This document shows, piece after piece, positions 1 to 8,862 of a stretch of DNA of 64,000 bases. Positions within the stretch are counted from its first letter, which is position 1, and every line of letters begins with the position of its first letter. Source of the DNA: Poriferisodalis sp963663635. Lineage in GTDB: Bacteria > Actinomycetota > Acidimicrobiia > Acidimicrobiales > Poriferisodalaceae. Both the position numbers and the translations under genes were made by a program. The DNA lies in the NCBI GenBank assembly GCA_963663635.2, contig CAXXMY010000017.1, positions 1 through 64,000 of the forward strand, given 5' to 3'. The notes beneath the pieces were generated by a model. It saw only the letters and a list, made by a program, of their open reading frames with translations. It was not told the DNA's origin and searched no databases.

Positions 1-651
1 AGCGGTTGGTGGAGGGCGGCGCGCCGGCGAGGGCGGTGGTCCAGTGGCCGATGTTGTGGGCGAGCGCTGCGCAGCGAGCCATGCGCAGTTCGCTCCGTAG
101 TGGCCTGAGGGGACGTGTTCGAGTCCGGTGCCTTCTTTGAGGTCGCGGATGGCGAGCTCGACGACGGCGTGGGCGCGGTGGAACTCGTCCGCGGCGGCGG
201 TGTCGTGTTTCGGTGTTGGTGATGAATGCGTGGTGTCGCCAGTCGGGCCACAGTCGTTGCTGGGCGCCCTCGGCGAGGCGGGTGCGGCGCACGACGAGGC
301 GAACGGTGCGCTTCGCTTTGCCGCGGCCGGTGGTGTAGGTCGGTTTCGGCGACTTGGGCGTGGCCGTCTGTTGGTGTAGGCGATGTCGGTCCATGCGGTG
401 CCGCCGATTGCTTGGATCGCTGCGCGAACAGCGGGATCTGAGGGCGACGGTGATCGACCACTTGACGTCGTGGGCGTCGAGACGGTCGATCAGCTTGCGT
501 GACCAGAATCCTGAGTCGGCGCGCACCGTGGTCGGCCCGGCAGCCCCGGCGCGTCGCAGGTTCGCGACGAGCTCGTCGACGAAGCGCACCACGCCTCGCG
601 ATTGAGGTGTGTCTGAGTCTTCCGCGGAGATCGGCTGAGAAATGAACCAAG

Positions 652-1720
652 TCATGGGGTGTTCTCGGGGTTGTTGGTGGTGGTCCGGCGGTTGTGGTCG
701 AGCCGTCGTGTGCGGGCTCGTTGGAGGCCTTGCCGGCGGGCCTCGCGGATCGGTTCTCCTCGTTGGTGGTGTTCGTCGTCGGGGGTGACGTAGCCGAGCG
801 CTTCGTGCAGCCGGACTTCGTTGTAGTCGATCCGGATGCGTGCCAGCTCTGTGTCGAGCAACGCCGGGTCGGTGATGTCGTCGAGGTGGGGCCATTCGTG
901 CTTGATGTGGCTGAAGAAGCTCTCGATCCAGGCTTGGTCGGTGGGGGTGTGGGGTCGGCCGTGGTGCATGGGCGATGGCCATCATCGCCATGTAGGCGCG
1001 GGTGTCGTGGCTGGTCATGGCCGGGCCGTTGTCGGACACGGCGAGCAGGATCGGCCGGTCGGGGTCGTCGATGTCGAGATCGAGGCGGTCGTCGGTGAGC
1101 AGCTCGTCGAGATCTTGGGCTAGCAGCGCCTGGTCGAAGATGACGCGCACTTGGGTGGAGGTCTCCTCGGTCGAGACCAGGGTGGTGATCCAGTAGCGCG
1201 AGACCATGTCGACGATGGCGAACACGCAGCGCCGGGGCCCGCCCGAAGTGGGTGACGTCCCAGATCCAGATCCTGTTCGGTTCCCAGACCAGCCAGTGGG
1301 GCCACGGCGTCTTGGGCCGCCGTGGTGTCGGCGGCTGTTCGGGCAGCACAAGCCCGTGGGCAGCCAGAACGCGCCGGAACGTCGAGGGGGCCACCCACAC
1401 CCGGCCCGCATAGGAACCGCGGTGGGCGAGCTTGCGGTGCGACCGGTCGACCGGTCCCCAGCTCTTCAGCGACAGCGAGGACCTCCGCGACTTCGTCGGC
1501 CAGCACCGCATGCACCGGCGCACCGCCCGGGGCGAGGTCGCTGAGCGTGCCCAGCTCGCGTCGGCGGGCCCGCCAGCGGTGCACCCGGTCGTCGGAGACC
1601 TGCCACACACCGGTGGCCCATGTGTGCCAGAACCCGGCGGCAACGGCGTCGTCGACGGTGGTGCCGACCAGCTCTTTGGCCTCGGCGGGGACTCTCGCCG
1701 GGACCGGTCCGTTCAGTCCC
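652..1720 (-). pseudogene. IS3-family OrfB (rve integrase), frameshifted
   Basis: DDE integrase-type transposase. Recognisable blocks lie in three different frames: an N-terminal part around GTTVDDAVAAGFWHTWA; a middle part with HRKLAHRGSY, VLAAHGLVLPEQPPTPRR and NRIWIWDVTHFGRA; then RRCVFAIVDMVSRYWITTLV, SDNGPAMTSHDTRAYMAMMA, and the C-terminal part WIESFFSHIKHEW to the stop at 652. Single extra bases near 1450, 1241 and 968 account for the jumps. All three look like one-base insertions, so either the copy is decayed or the assembly has small indel errors here. Confidence 0.7.
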
Positions 1721-2051
1721 AGCCGGATTTTCCCCGGACAATGGCCAACTCGATCGCTTGGACCTTGATCGCCTCGGTGAGCTGACCGATCTCTGCCCGG
1801 GCCGCTTCGAGCTCCCAGTTCCGTTCGGTGGCCGCCCGACCCGGTTTGCGGGCCAGCGCAGCCAGCGCCGCGTCCTTCACCGTCCGGCGGATGGAGATGA
1901 CCGTCGACACATCGACCCCCCACTTCCGGGCGGCGTCGGCCTGGGTGATCTCTCCGCCCGTGACCTGCAAGTAGATCTCCCACTTCGTCTCCGCGGACAG
2001 CTTCTTCGGTCGACGCCGACCCTCGCTGACAGTCATCTGATGCTCCTTCAC
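1713..2051 (-). CDS. IS3-family OrfA (helix-turn-helix protein)
   Basis: A protein of up to 112 residues; an internal ATG (MTVSEGRRR) may be the real start. It has the N-terminal helix-turn-helix expected of IS3 OrfA (ITQADAARKWGVDVSTV, about residues 35-51) and a C-terminal heptad-like helix (LEAARAEIGQLTEAI) typical of the OrfA leucine-zipper region. In this family OrfA binds the element ends and is normally joined to OrfB by a -1 ribosomal frameshift. OrfB follows on the same strand and overlaps in another frame, but is broken here, so any frameshift product would be truncated. Confidence 0.75.
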   Translation of the reverse strand: MKEHQMTVSEGRRRPKKLSAETKWEIYLQVTGGEITQADAARKWGVDVSTVISIRRTVKDAALAALARKPGRAATERNWELEAARAEIGQLTEAIKVQAIELAIVRGKSGWD

Positions 2052-2816
2052 ACGTCAGCGAGAACACGATCAGACTTGGTTCATTCCTCGGTGGACCCTC
2101 CGCGGCAAAGTCAGACGCACAACACGATGACCCCGCGGAGCCTTTGCGCATGCGGGCGCCGAGCACCTCGCCGGTGTCGGCGCGTGCAGCGAGCAGCGGG
2201 TGATAGCCGAGCGCGTTGGTGTAGCCGTACGCGGCTCCTTGTTTTTGTTTGCCGTGGACCTCGCAGATCGTGGAGTCCAGATCGACCACCAGCGGCGCCT
2301 CGCCGGGGCCCGCGCCCAGTCCCCAGGCGCGAGCAAGCGTGCGCGACAGCACCGCTTCGAGCTGGCGGACGTGACCGAACGTGAACGTCCGCAAGAACGT
2401 CCCGACCGTCGAGGGCGCCATCGGGCGGAATCCCAGCACCCGACCGGTGCGCCCGGCGCGCAGCATCTCGACGTGATCGATGTGAGTGCCGCCCGCGAGC
2501 ATCGCGGCGACCACCGTGAGGATCTTGGGGCCCGGGTTCGCGGAACCGGTGCGCACCCACCGCTCGATCAGCGCCGACAGACCCAGACGGGCAATCAGCG
2601 TGCCCGCCAGGATCAGGCCCGCGTTGGCCACCAGGCCCTCATGATCAAAGGTCGTTGCGAACCGGTCCGGACTGCGCGATGATGCAGACACAAAAAGTGC
2701 CTCCTGTTTTTGAGACGAATGTTGCTTCTGACATCACAATCGTCGCAGATCAGGAGGCCTTTTTCGCGGACGCGGCAACCCACACACACCCACCACACCG
2801 GTGGATTCAGGCTAAG

Positions 2817-4492
2817 CCTGAATCCACCGATTGGCCTTTGGTGAGCGTGGGGTTCGCGGGTCGGTGGCGGGTTGGGGTCGCGTCGGGTTGTTGGGGGTGT
2901 GGTTTGGTGTGTTTGGGCGTGTTCGGCTAGGGGTGCGGGTGTGGTTTGGGTTGTGTTGACGCTGGGTTTGTGTGGGGGCGCCGGTTCCGGGCGGTTCGGG
3001 TCAGCCGGAGGGTCCGGGCAGAGCCCTGAGAGCGCTGAGTGTGGCTGTGAATTGTGTTTCCCAGGGCCAGCGGGCGGGGTATCGCAGGGTGGGTGTGCCG
3101 GAGCGGTTGACCGCGACGGCGGCGAGGGCGACGAGTCGGGTGCGGCGGGAGCGGTTCGTGGCCGGCGGCGCGCCGGCGAGCGTGGTGGTCGGGTGGCCGA
3201 TGTTGTGGGCGAGCACTGCGCAGGCGAGCGGTGCGCAGTTCGCGCCGTAGTGGCCTGAGGGGACGTGTTCGAGTCCGGTGCCTTCTTTGAGGTCGCGGAT
3301 GGCGAGTTCGACGACGGCGTGGGCGCGGTGGAACTCGTCCGCGGCGGCGGTGTCGTGTTCGGTGTTGGCGTTGAATGCGTGGTGTCGCCAGTCGGGCCAC
3401 AGTCGTCGTTGGGCGCCCTCGGCGAGGCGGGTGCGGCGCACGACGAGGCGAACGGTGCGCTTCGCTTTGCCGCGGCCGGTGGTGTATTCGGTTTCGGCGA
3501 CTTGGGCGTGGCCGCTGTTGGTGTAGGCGATGTCGGTCCATGCGGTGCCGCCGATTGCTTGGATCGCTGCGCGAACAGCGGATCTGAGGGCGACGGTGAT
3601 CGACCACTTGACGTCGTGGGCGTCGAGGCGGTCGATCAGCTTGCGTGACCAGAATCCTGAGTCGGCGCGCACCGTGGTCGGCCCGGCAGCCCCGGCGCGT
3701 CGCAGGTTCGCGACGAGCTCGTCGACGAAGCGCACCACGCCTCGCGATGACCCCGCGGAGCCTTTGCGCATGCGGGCGCCGAGCACCTCGCCGGTGTCGG
3801 CGCGTGCAGCGAGCAGCGGGTGATAGCCGAGCGCGTTGGTGTAGCCGTACGCGGCTCCTTGTTTTTGTTTGCCGTGGACCTCGCAGATCGTGGAGCCCGG
3901 ATCGACCACCAGCGGCGCCTCGCCGGGGCCCGCGCCCAGTCCCCAGGAGCGAGCAAGCGTGCGCGACAGCACCGCTTCGAGCTGGCGGACGTGACCGAAC
4001 GTGAACGCTGATCGGGCGGAATCCCAGCACCCGACCGGTGCGCGACGTCATCTCGCAAGAACGTCCCGACCGTCGAGGGCGCCATCGGGCGGAATCCCAG
4101 CACCCGACCGGTGCGCCCGGCGCGCAGCATCTCGACGTGATCGATGTGAGTGCCGCCCGCGAGCATCGCGGCGACCACCGTGCCGCAGCGTCGCGGATCT
4201 TCGGGCCCGGGTTCGCGGAACCGGTGCGCACCCACCGCTCGATCAGCGCCGACAGACCCAAACGAGGGGCATGAATCAGCGTGCCCGCCAGGATCAGGCC
4301 CGCGTTGGCCACCAGGCCCTCATGATCAAAGGTCGTTGCGAACCGGTCCGGACTGCGCGATGATGCAGACACAAAAAGTGCCTCCTGTTTTTGAGACGAA
4401 TGTTGCTTCTAACATCACAATCGTCGCAGATCAGGAGGCCTTTTTCGCGGACGCGGCAACCCACACACACCCACCACACCGGTGGATTCAGG
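2817..4492 (-). mobile_element. IS1380-family element, copy 2
   Basis: A 1676-bp element with terminal inverted repeats CCTGAATCCACCG (2817-2829) and CGGTGGATTCAGG (4480-4492), flanked by a CTAAG duplication at 2812-2816 and 4493-4497. It abuts copy 1 with only CTAAG between, in the same orientation. Length, repeat sequence and 5-bp duplication fit IS1380. Internal differences from copy 1 include a 33-bp block present twice (4011-4043 and 4084-4116) and short insertions near 4193 and 4262, all of which disturb the transposase frame. Confidence 0.85.
3001..4372 (-). pseudogene. IS1380-family transposase, frameshifted (copy 2)
   Basis: It starts at GTG 4372 behind CAGGAGG, identical to copy 1. 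The N-terminal 40 or so residues match, then frame breaks at about 4262, 4193 and 4011-4116 scramble the segment before the catalytic domain. From 3972 to 3001 a single frame continues to the natural C-terminus. The first catalytic aspartate motif, DLDST in copy 1, reads DPGST here through two base changes near 3896, so the enzyme would be inactive even without the frameshifts. Later blocks (TVRADSGFWSRKLIDRL, VELAIRDLKEGTGLEHVPSG) are well preserved. Confidence 0.8.
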
Positions 4493-4525
4493 CTAAGACC
4501 ACTCCTTTGCGGTCATAGTCTTGCT

Positions 4526-4537
4526 CTTCTATAGAAG
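4526..4537. promoter_or_regulatory. perfect 12-bp palindrome, possible operator
   Basis: CTTCTATAGAAG is a perfect dyad about 450 bp upstream of the primase-helicase start and 28 bp from the IS1380 end. A dimeric repressor site is one possibility; nothing in the window identifies the protein. Confidence 0.3.
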
Positions 4538-4729
4538 TCGTCGCGTATGCTGCCGGCTATAGTCAAGGCCGCGAGGTGGGTACCAACACCTTGTGAGAGG
4601 TTCGAGCCTTGTTATGGGCCGGGGAGTGATGCCCCCGCCAAAACGACCTAAGTGAGAGCCGCTGGTCTGCCTGTGGGCCAGTGGCTCTTGCGCATATAGG
4701 AATACTAGTCAATCCCGGCTGAGTCTTTC

Positions 4730-4887
4730 TTGGGGTCGTTGGGGTCGTTGGGGCGCGGGTTCTATTCCGCAACAGTTGTGGACGTCTTTGCCGTTTGGGT
4801 TTCATATAGCGAAGCGGCGGCGAATGAGATTCGCGCCCCTTTGCCCCCAATGGCCCCAATATGGCTTGTCTCGGGGCCGTTGGGGCC
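4730..4887. repeat. TTGGGG iteron-like cluster, candidate replication origin
   Basis: Three direct copies with a 9-bp period (4730, 4739, 4748: TTGGGGTCG twice, then TTGGGGCGC) are followed by two inverted copies (4843-4850, 4852-4859) and one more direct copy (4880-4887, TTGGGGCC). The cluster lies about 100-250 bp upstream of a P4-type primase-helicase, the position in which plasmid and satellite-phage origins carry iterons. Role as an origin is inference. Confidence 0.45.
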
Positions 4888-4983
4888 TTTAGCGGACCGC
4901 TTCGAACCGACCTAACTACTCTCATTGACACCAGCCGCATCGATGCTTCATCAGCATCGGCGCTTGATCACAGGAGGGACAAA

Positions 4984-6558
4984 ATGTCTGACGCTGGCTA
5001 TATGCAATCAACTCGCCAAACTGCCGTCGACGACATCAGCAATGATGCCGTCGACATCGCCGGCGACATGGACGAATTGGACCGGCTGGACAAGGCGCGC
5101 ACGACACAGGCGGGTGACTGGGAGCGGTTCTATGAGCCGACAAGCCGCAAGACTGTCACTGACAAAGACGGCACGGAACGGTCAGTGCCGGAGTGGGCGA
5201 TCCGCGGGTGTTTCGGCATACGCGGTTTGAGAGCCGATCTGCTCACCGAATGGCTGCTGGCTGATTCACGATGGCCCGACGAGCCGATGTTCGTGATGGG
5301 CAACTCACACGGTCAGCCGACAGGCGAGCTGTGGGGATATGACACAACGCGCGGCCTGTGGGTCAAGGACAAAGCGGCGCGTCAGCTCGCCATGGCCAAG
5401 ATGGTGCCTGAACTCGACGAGGTCTGGCGCTGCAGCATCTTCGCTGAGGTGCTGGACCGCATTCGCGCCGCCCCGACGTATGACTTCATGGACATGGTGC
5501 CCAGCGACGTCAATGTGCGCAACGGCATGCTGGACTGGCGCACCGGCGAGGTCAGGCCGCATCACCCCAGCTACCGGTCCGCGGTCCAGCTGCCCGTCGA
5601 GTACGTCGACGGCGCAGCCAACGAGCTGTGGCTGTCTCATCTCGACAAGGTGCTGCCCGATGACGGCGCTCGCAATGTGATCCAGGAATTCGTCGGCGCG
5701 AGCCTGATACCCGGCCTCATGCCGCAGCAATCGCTGTTCATGGAAGGCGAGGGCAAGAACGGCAAGAGTGTCCTGCTCGACGTGTGGAAGCGATTGGTGG
5801 GCGTGGAGAACGTCACGGCGGTTCCATTCGGCTATCTGGACCTGAGCCGCAACAGGTTCGCCGCTGCACAGCTCGTCGGCAAGCTCGCCAACCTGTGCGC
5901 CGACATCGAAAGCGACGAGATGCGCAACACCTCGATGTGGAAGAACCTGACCGGCGGCGACGTCGTGTTCGCCGAGAACAAGGGCAAGGACGGCTTCGCG
6001 TTCACCAACACAGCCGTGCTCGCGTTTTCATGCAATCGGCTTCCCGTCATCAAGGACGCGTCGTTCGGTGCTTGGCGCCGTGTCAGCGTTGTCACGTTCG
6101 GCACCGTCATCAGCGAAGCGGAAAAGATCGCGCAATACGCCGACAAGATCGTCCAGCACGGATTGGCAGGCGTTCTCAGTTGGGCACTGGAGGGAGCGAG
6201 ACGGCTCGATTCCAAGGAATGGCAGATCGACGACGACCCGACAGGTCGCAAACAGGCATGGCAGGACCAGTCCAATCCCGCCGGCGCTGCCGCGCGAACT
6301 CTGCTTCACCGCGCCGACCCGATCGAAGCAAAAGATGCCAAGATCGACCAGGCCGAGCTGAACCGCGTCGCCAGTGCCTGGGCGACCGAGCATCTCGGCG
6401 TCTGCGTGACATCGCGGGACATGGCGACCGAGATGGACAAGCTGGGCTTCCCGACCGGCAAGTCCGGCGGCAGCCGTGTGCGCCGCGGCTGCGTGTGGAC
6501 CGATGAGGGCGAGGACTACCGCACGTGGTACGCCAAACATGCCCCGACGCGGTCATGA
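4984..6558 (+). CDS. P4-family phage/plasmid primase-helicase (SF3 helicase C-terminal type)
   Basis: A 524-residue replication protein of the D5/P4 type: a ring helicase that opens an origin, often fused or coupled to a primase. The start ATG 4984 is chosen because ACAGGAGGGACAAA precedes it closely. Walker A is GEGKNGKS (about residues 254-261), Walker B is in LANLCADIES (about 301-310), and an SF3 sensor-like asparagine lies in LAFSCNRLP (about 344-352). The N-terminal 200 residues show no clear catalytic primase motif; that function may sit in the next gene. Its stop overlaps the next start (ATGA), so the two are likely translated together. It belongs to an integrated plasmid or satellite-phage module. 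Confidence 0.85.
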   Translation: MSDAGYMQSTRQTAVDDISNDAVDIAGDMDELDRLDKARTTQAGDWERFYEPTSRKTVTDKDGTERSVPEWAIRGCFGIRGLRADLLTEWLLADSRWPDEPMFVMGNSHGQPTGELWGYDTTRGLWVKDKAARQLAMAKMVPELDEVWRCSIFAEVLDRIRAAPTYDFMDMVPSDVNVRNGMLDWRTGEVRPHHPSYRSAVQLPVEYVDGAANELWLSHLDKVLPDDGARNVIQEFVGASLIPGLMPQQSLFMEGEGKNGKSVLLDVWKRLVGVENVTAVPFGYLDLSRNRFAAAQLVGKLANLCADIESDEMRNTSMWKNLTGGDVVFAENKGKDGFAFTNTAVLAFSCNRLPVIKDASFGAWRRVSVVTFGTVISEAEKIAQYADKIVQHGLAGVLSWALEGARRLDSKEWQIDDDPTGRKQAWQDQSNPAGAAARTLLHRADPIEAKDAKIDQAELNRVASAWATEHLGVCVTSRDMATEMDKLGFPTGKSGGSRVRRGCVWTDEGEDYRTWYAKHAPTRS

Positions 6559-7661
6559 CCGCCGTCGAGCGCTACGCCCGCCAGCGCCAAATAGCCCCCG
6601 CCGCGATGGCATGGGCATCATGCCGAGACCACATCAGGTCGCCGCTGCCCGAAGTGATCAAGCCAACGCCATGCATATTCGTACCGAGCATCATGCCCCG
6701 ACAGACAGACGACGGCCGCCTCGTGCGCCGGGACGCAGGCGGCCAGCACGCCTGGTGCGACGACGACCTGGCCGCATGGCGCACAGCAGGACATGACGTC
6801 AAATCCCACAAGACGACTCCCGGCTCAACGGCAGCGGCCTGCTTCGGCCTCAACACACTGTCCGGCGACGAACAATGCGTCGTCCTTGCCGAGGGGATCT
6901 CGGACTACCTCACGGCACTGACTGCGTCTGCCCCATGGGTCGCCCACGACATCGGCGTCATCGGCGCCGTCGGCATCGGCAACGCCGCGAACGCCGTACA
7001 GGCACTCAGCCTCGTCGTCGACCCGACATCGACCCACCTCATACTCGTCTGCGACAACGACAGCGCCAAGCAGCATCAAGGCGTCCGAGGCATGATCGAT
7101 GCCGCAATGAAGTGGCGCCACGAGCACGCAGGACGCTCGGCCGAGTGCCTCATCTGCCACGACGACCTCTCCGCAGACTGGCGCACCGATCACCCCCGCA
7201 CCTCTTGGCAAGTTGCCATCTGCGACGGGCTCGCCGGCGTGCAGCAGCCACAACCGGGCACATGGACAGCCCGCCCCCTGGTGCACGGCGCCGACATGTC
7301 CGCCTACCGGGACGCAATCGCAGCGCACAAGTCGAAAGCCAATGCCAAAGCGGCAAGAACGCTGCGCCCCCACCGACCGCCAAGAGCGTCTCGGGGACAC
7401 AGCCGCTGGGAACGACACGACATCGACACCGTGCTCGAAGCACTCCACGACGGCGACTGGGACCCGATCCAAGCAGGCGACTCGGTACGCGCACGCTGCC
7501 CCGCGCACGCCGGCCAAGACGACAGAAACCTCGCCGTGTTCGAGTCCCCGACGCACCCGGGAACCGCCGCCCTCAAGTGCCATTCGAGACAATGCGAGAC
7601 AGCGGACGTCCTGCGAGCACTCGGCCTGTGGAGACAAGGCGCAGACAGACCAGCGCCGTGA
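6555..7661 (+). CDS. TOPRIM-domain protein with C-terminal CHC2-like zinc finger (primase-type)
   Basis: A 368-residue protein likely making primers for the upstream helicase. ATG 6555 overlaps the previous stop by 4 bp. The TOPRIM signature is visible: the glutamate in VVLAEGISDYLTAL (about residue 112) and the acidic pair in LILVCDNDSA (about 161-170). Near the C-terminus, CPAH (about 314-317) and CHSRQC (about 340-345) with the intervening NLAVF strand resemble the CHC2 zinc finger of DnaG-type primases. DnaG has that finger first and TOPRIM later, so the order here is reversed. Alternative: a TOPRIM protein with an unrelated Zn ribbon. Confidence 0.72.
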   Translation: MTAVERYARQRQIAPAAMAWASCRDHIRSPLPEVIKPTPCIFVPSIMPRQTDDGRLVRRDAGGQHAWCDDDLAAWRTAGHDVKSHKTTPGSTAAACFGLNTLSGDEQCVVLAEGISDYLTALTASAPWVAHDIGVIGAVGIGNAANAVQALSLVVDPTSTHLILVCDNDSAKQHQGVRGMIDAAMKWRHEHAGRSAECLICHDDLSADWRTDHPRTSWQVAICDGLAGVQQPQPGTWTARPLVHGADMSAYRDAIAAHKSKANAKAARTLRPHRPPRASRGHSRWERHDIDTVLEALHDGDWDPIQAGDSVRARCPAHAGQDDRNLAVFESPTHPGTAALKCHSRQCETADVLRALGLWRQGADRPAP

Positions 7662-7879
7662 CCGCCGCCCCCGACAACGCCCAGCGGAGCGCCGTCTGCG
7701 GGCACCACCAGAACTGCCGCACAGATCGCCGCTGCGACGCAGCGTCATCGTGCCCAGGGCGGGCACAAGACAGCGCCGAACCGGAAACCCCCGCCGGAAA
7801 ACAGCGGAAATCGCCCGTCCGCGCAGCTGACCTACCCGACATAGAGGCCTTGTTGACCGCACCGGGGGCACTCTCATAA
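7658..7879 (+). CDS. small coupled ORF, unknown function
   Basis: A 73-residue frame beginning GTG 7658 that overlaps the preceding TGA as GTGA and stops 16 bp before the next gene, which makes it a plausible member of the operon. The sequence is hydrophilic and cysteine-containing (CGHHQNC, CDAASSC), which could bind a metal. No family is recognised. The call rests on overlap and spacing only. Confidence 0.4.
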   Translation: MTAAPDNAQRSAVCGHHQNCRTDRRCDAASSCPGRAQDSAEPETPAGKQRKSPVRAADLPDIEALLTAPGALS

Positions 7880-7895
7880 GAGGAGGCACCGGAAA

Positions 7896-8780
7896 ATGAA
7901 GCCAGCGGAAATTCGCAGACAGACCCAGCAGCGACGAATCCTCGCCGAGCTTCGGGGCGGCAAGAACCTGAGCCAGTCCGCCAGGGCCGCGGGCATCACC
8001 GACCGCACGCTGCGCAACTGGCGCCGAGCCGACTCCGCCTTCGAGCGGCGGGTGCTCGACGCGCTCAGCGGCAAAGGATCCCCCGCGGCCGGCGCACACG
8101 CCGCCCCCGCTATGCCGTCAATCGCAGATTGGGCGCTGCGCCGTGGCGGCACGCAGGACGTCGTGTCCGCGCCCGCCGTGCCCGACGATGATGACGCAGA
8201 CGGGGGCTGGTCCGAAGCGTGGGACATCGTGGACCGTGGGGGACAGGGTGCTGACAGAGCCCATGACGATGGTGATGGCGTAGTGCCCGATGCCGTGGCG
8301 GCAGCGTCCGCGGCGCGTTCTGGCGCTGCGCAGGAGGCTGCCGAGACCGAGGCGGGCAGGATCGCAACTGAGGCCCACGACAACGCCGACCTCTGGCGCG
8401 AATGGGCCGAATACTACGAATCCGGCGGCACCCCCGAACAGGCCGTCGAAGCCTGGCGGAACGCGGCAGCGTGGCGGGAGCGCGCCTATGAGGCGGTCCC
8501 GTGGGATCCCCTCGCAGGCGACCCCTACGATCCGCAAGAGGGCATGCACGGCTACTCGACGCTCGAAGAATTCCACTGGTCGGCCACGGGCCAAAGACAG
8601 CTGCGGCGAGCGGCCGAGTTTCTCGCCGCAGCTCAGGCCAAGCAGGCGGGACGCGATGCCGAGGCCGTACGCCAGCGGGCCGTCGTCGCCGAGATTCAGC
8701 AGATCGAGCGGGAGGCCGCTGAGCGCATTGCCGCGGTGCGCCAAAGGGGCATGGCGCCGGCGGGGTCGTTGCCGGGTTGA
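7896..8780 (+). CDS. helix-turn-helix protein of the replication module, unknown role
   Basis: A 294-residue protein starting at ATG 7896 with AAGAGGAGG just upstream. Residues about 10-45 (RILAELRGGKNLSQSARAAG then ITDRTLRNWRRA) form a helix-turn-helix of the kind seen in terminase small subunits and in transposase-like DNA-binding proteins. The middle is acidic and low in complexity; the C-terminal 80 residues (from LRRAAEFLAAAQAKQAGRDA) are strongly helical and charged, possibly coiled coil. It is the last gene of the 4984-8780 cluster. It could be a small terminase, a replication regulator or a partition-like protein; I cannot choose. Confidence 0.65.
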   Translation: MKPAEIRRQTQQRRILAELRGGKNLSQSARAAGITDRTLRNWRRADSAFERRVLDALSGKGSPAAGAHAAPAMPSIADWALRRGGTQDVVSAPAVPDDDDADGGWSEAWDIVDRGGQGADRAHDDGDGVVPDAVAAASAARSGAAQEAAETEAGRIATEAHDNADLWREWAEYYESGGTPEQAVEAWRNAAAWRERAYEAVPWDPLAGDPYDPQEGMHGYSTLEEFHWSATGQRQLRRAAEFLAAAQAKQAGRDAEAVRQRAVVAEIQQIEREAAERIAAVRQRGMAPAGSLPG

Positions 8781-8825
8781 TGCTTCGCTGATGTCGCCAT
8801 GGCGATGAGGGATCGCGGGTCGAAT

Positions 8826-8862
8826 CGGACCGGGTCTCGCAGAGGCTCTGGGGGTCCCTGGC
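8826..8862 (+). repeat. dispersed 37-bp repeat, copy A
   Basis: A block reading ACCGGGTCTCG then AGAG then CTCTGGG then GTCC, close to the block at 37279-37315 (about 30 of 37 positions shared). It contains a short inverted repeat around the GTCTC/GAG core. It lies just outside the transposase element at 8862-9871. Origin unknown: remnant of another mobile-element end or an integration scar. Confidence 0.5.

Larger units (their letters stand above)
603..2124 (-). mobile_element. IS3-family insertion sequence nested in IS1380
   Basis: A 1522-bp element with TG...CA ends. The left end TGAGGTGTGTCTGA and the inverted right end TGTTGTGCGTCTGA are related, and matching blocks (CCGCGGAG and GAATGAACCAAGTC/AATGAACCAAGTC) continue inward for about 50 bp. 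It is flanked by a 4-bp duplication, CGAT at 599-602 and 2125-2128, which occurs once at the undisturbed site in the other IS1380 copy. Length, two-ORF layout and small target duplication fit IS3. The fused upstream ORF is intact but the downstream ORF carries frameshifts. Confidence 0.88.
1..2691 (-). pseudogene. IS1380-family transposase, interrupted (copy 1)
   Basis: Cut-and-paste DDE transposase, non-functional here. Translation starts at GTG 2691 behind a strong CAGGAGG site. The N-terminal part reads through to about 2130 and keeps the first catalytic aspartate in a DLDST motif. It then meets the IS3-family element at 2124. The C-terminal part resumes at 602 and runs off the left edge with several single-base indels. 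A long open frame at 1120-2691 is a chimera of this gene's start with antisense IS3 sequence and not a real protein. The family is recognised from the DLDST, HGKQKQG and GYHP stretches, which are shared with copy 2. Confidence 0.8.
1..2811 (-). mobile_element. IS1380-family element, copy 1 (left end outside window, split by an IS3 element)
   Basis: Its transposase leader and 5' terminal repeat (GGTGGATTCAGG ending at 2811) match the second copy at 4320-4492 almost base for base. Positions 1-602 and 2125-2811 rejoin exactly when the nested element at 603-2124 and one CGAT are removed; the uninterrupted junction is seen at 3744-3747 in copy 2. Segment 1-600 differs from copy 2 by scattered small indels, so this copy was decaying as well as interrupted. 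The pentamer CTAAG at 2812-2816 lies between the two copies and recurs after copy 2. Confidence 0.85.
4498..4983. other. gene-free replication-module leader
   Basis: No supported gene. It holds a perfect 12-bp palindrome CTTCTATAGAAG (4526-4537), a group of TTGGGG repeats (4730-4887), AT-richer patches (around 4695-4715 and 4798-4808) and the AGGAGG ribosome-binding site of the next gene. Upstream in-frame extension of that gene to 4861 lacks a ribosome-binding site and runs through the repeats, so I treat the region as non-coding control or origin DNA. Confidence 0.5.

Noticed and set aside
1120..2691. 523-codon open frame on the minus strand
   Set aside because: It joins the start of one IS1380 transposase to out-of-frame sequence of the nested IS3 element; the junction at 2124 is an insertion boundary.
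4600..4625. tRNA T-arm-like GGTTCGAGCC
   Set aside because: The flanking bases do not form the 5-bp T stem and no anticodon arm lies upstream.
6825..8099. 424-codon open frame antisense to the TOPRIM gene
   Set aside because: Arginine/cysteine-rich shadow of a well-supported gene with recognisable motifs; no ribosome-binding site or family.
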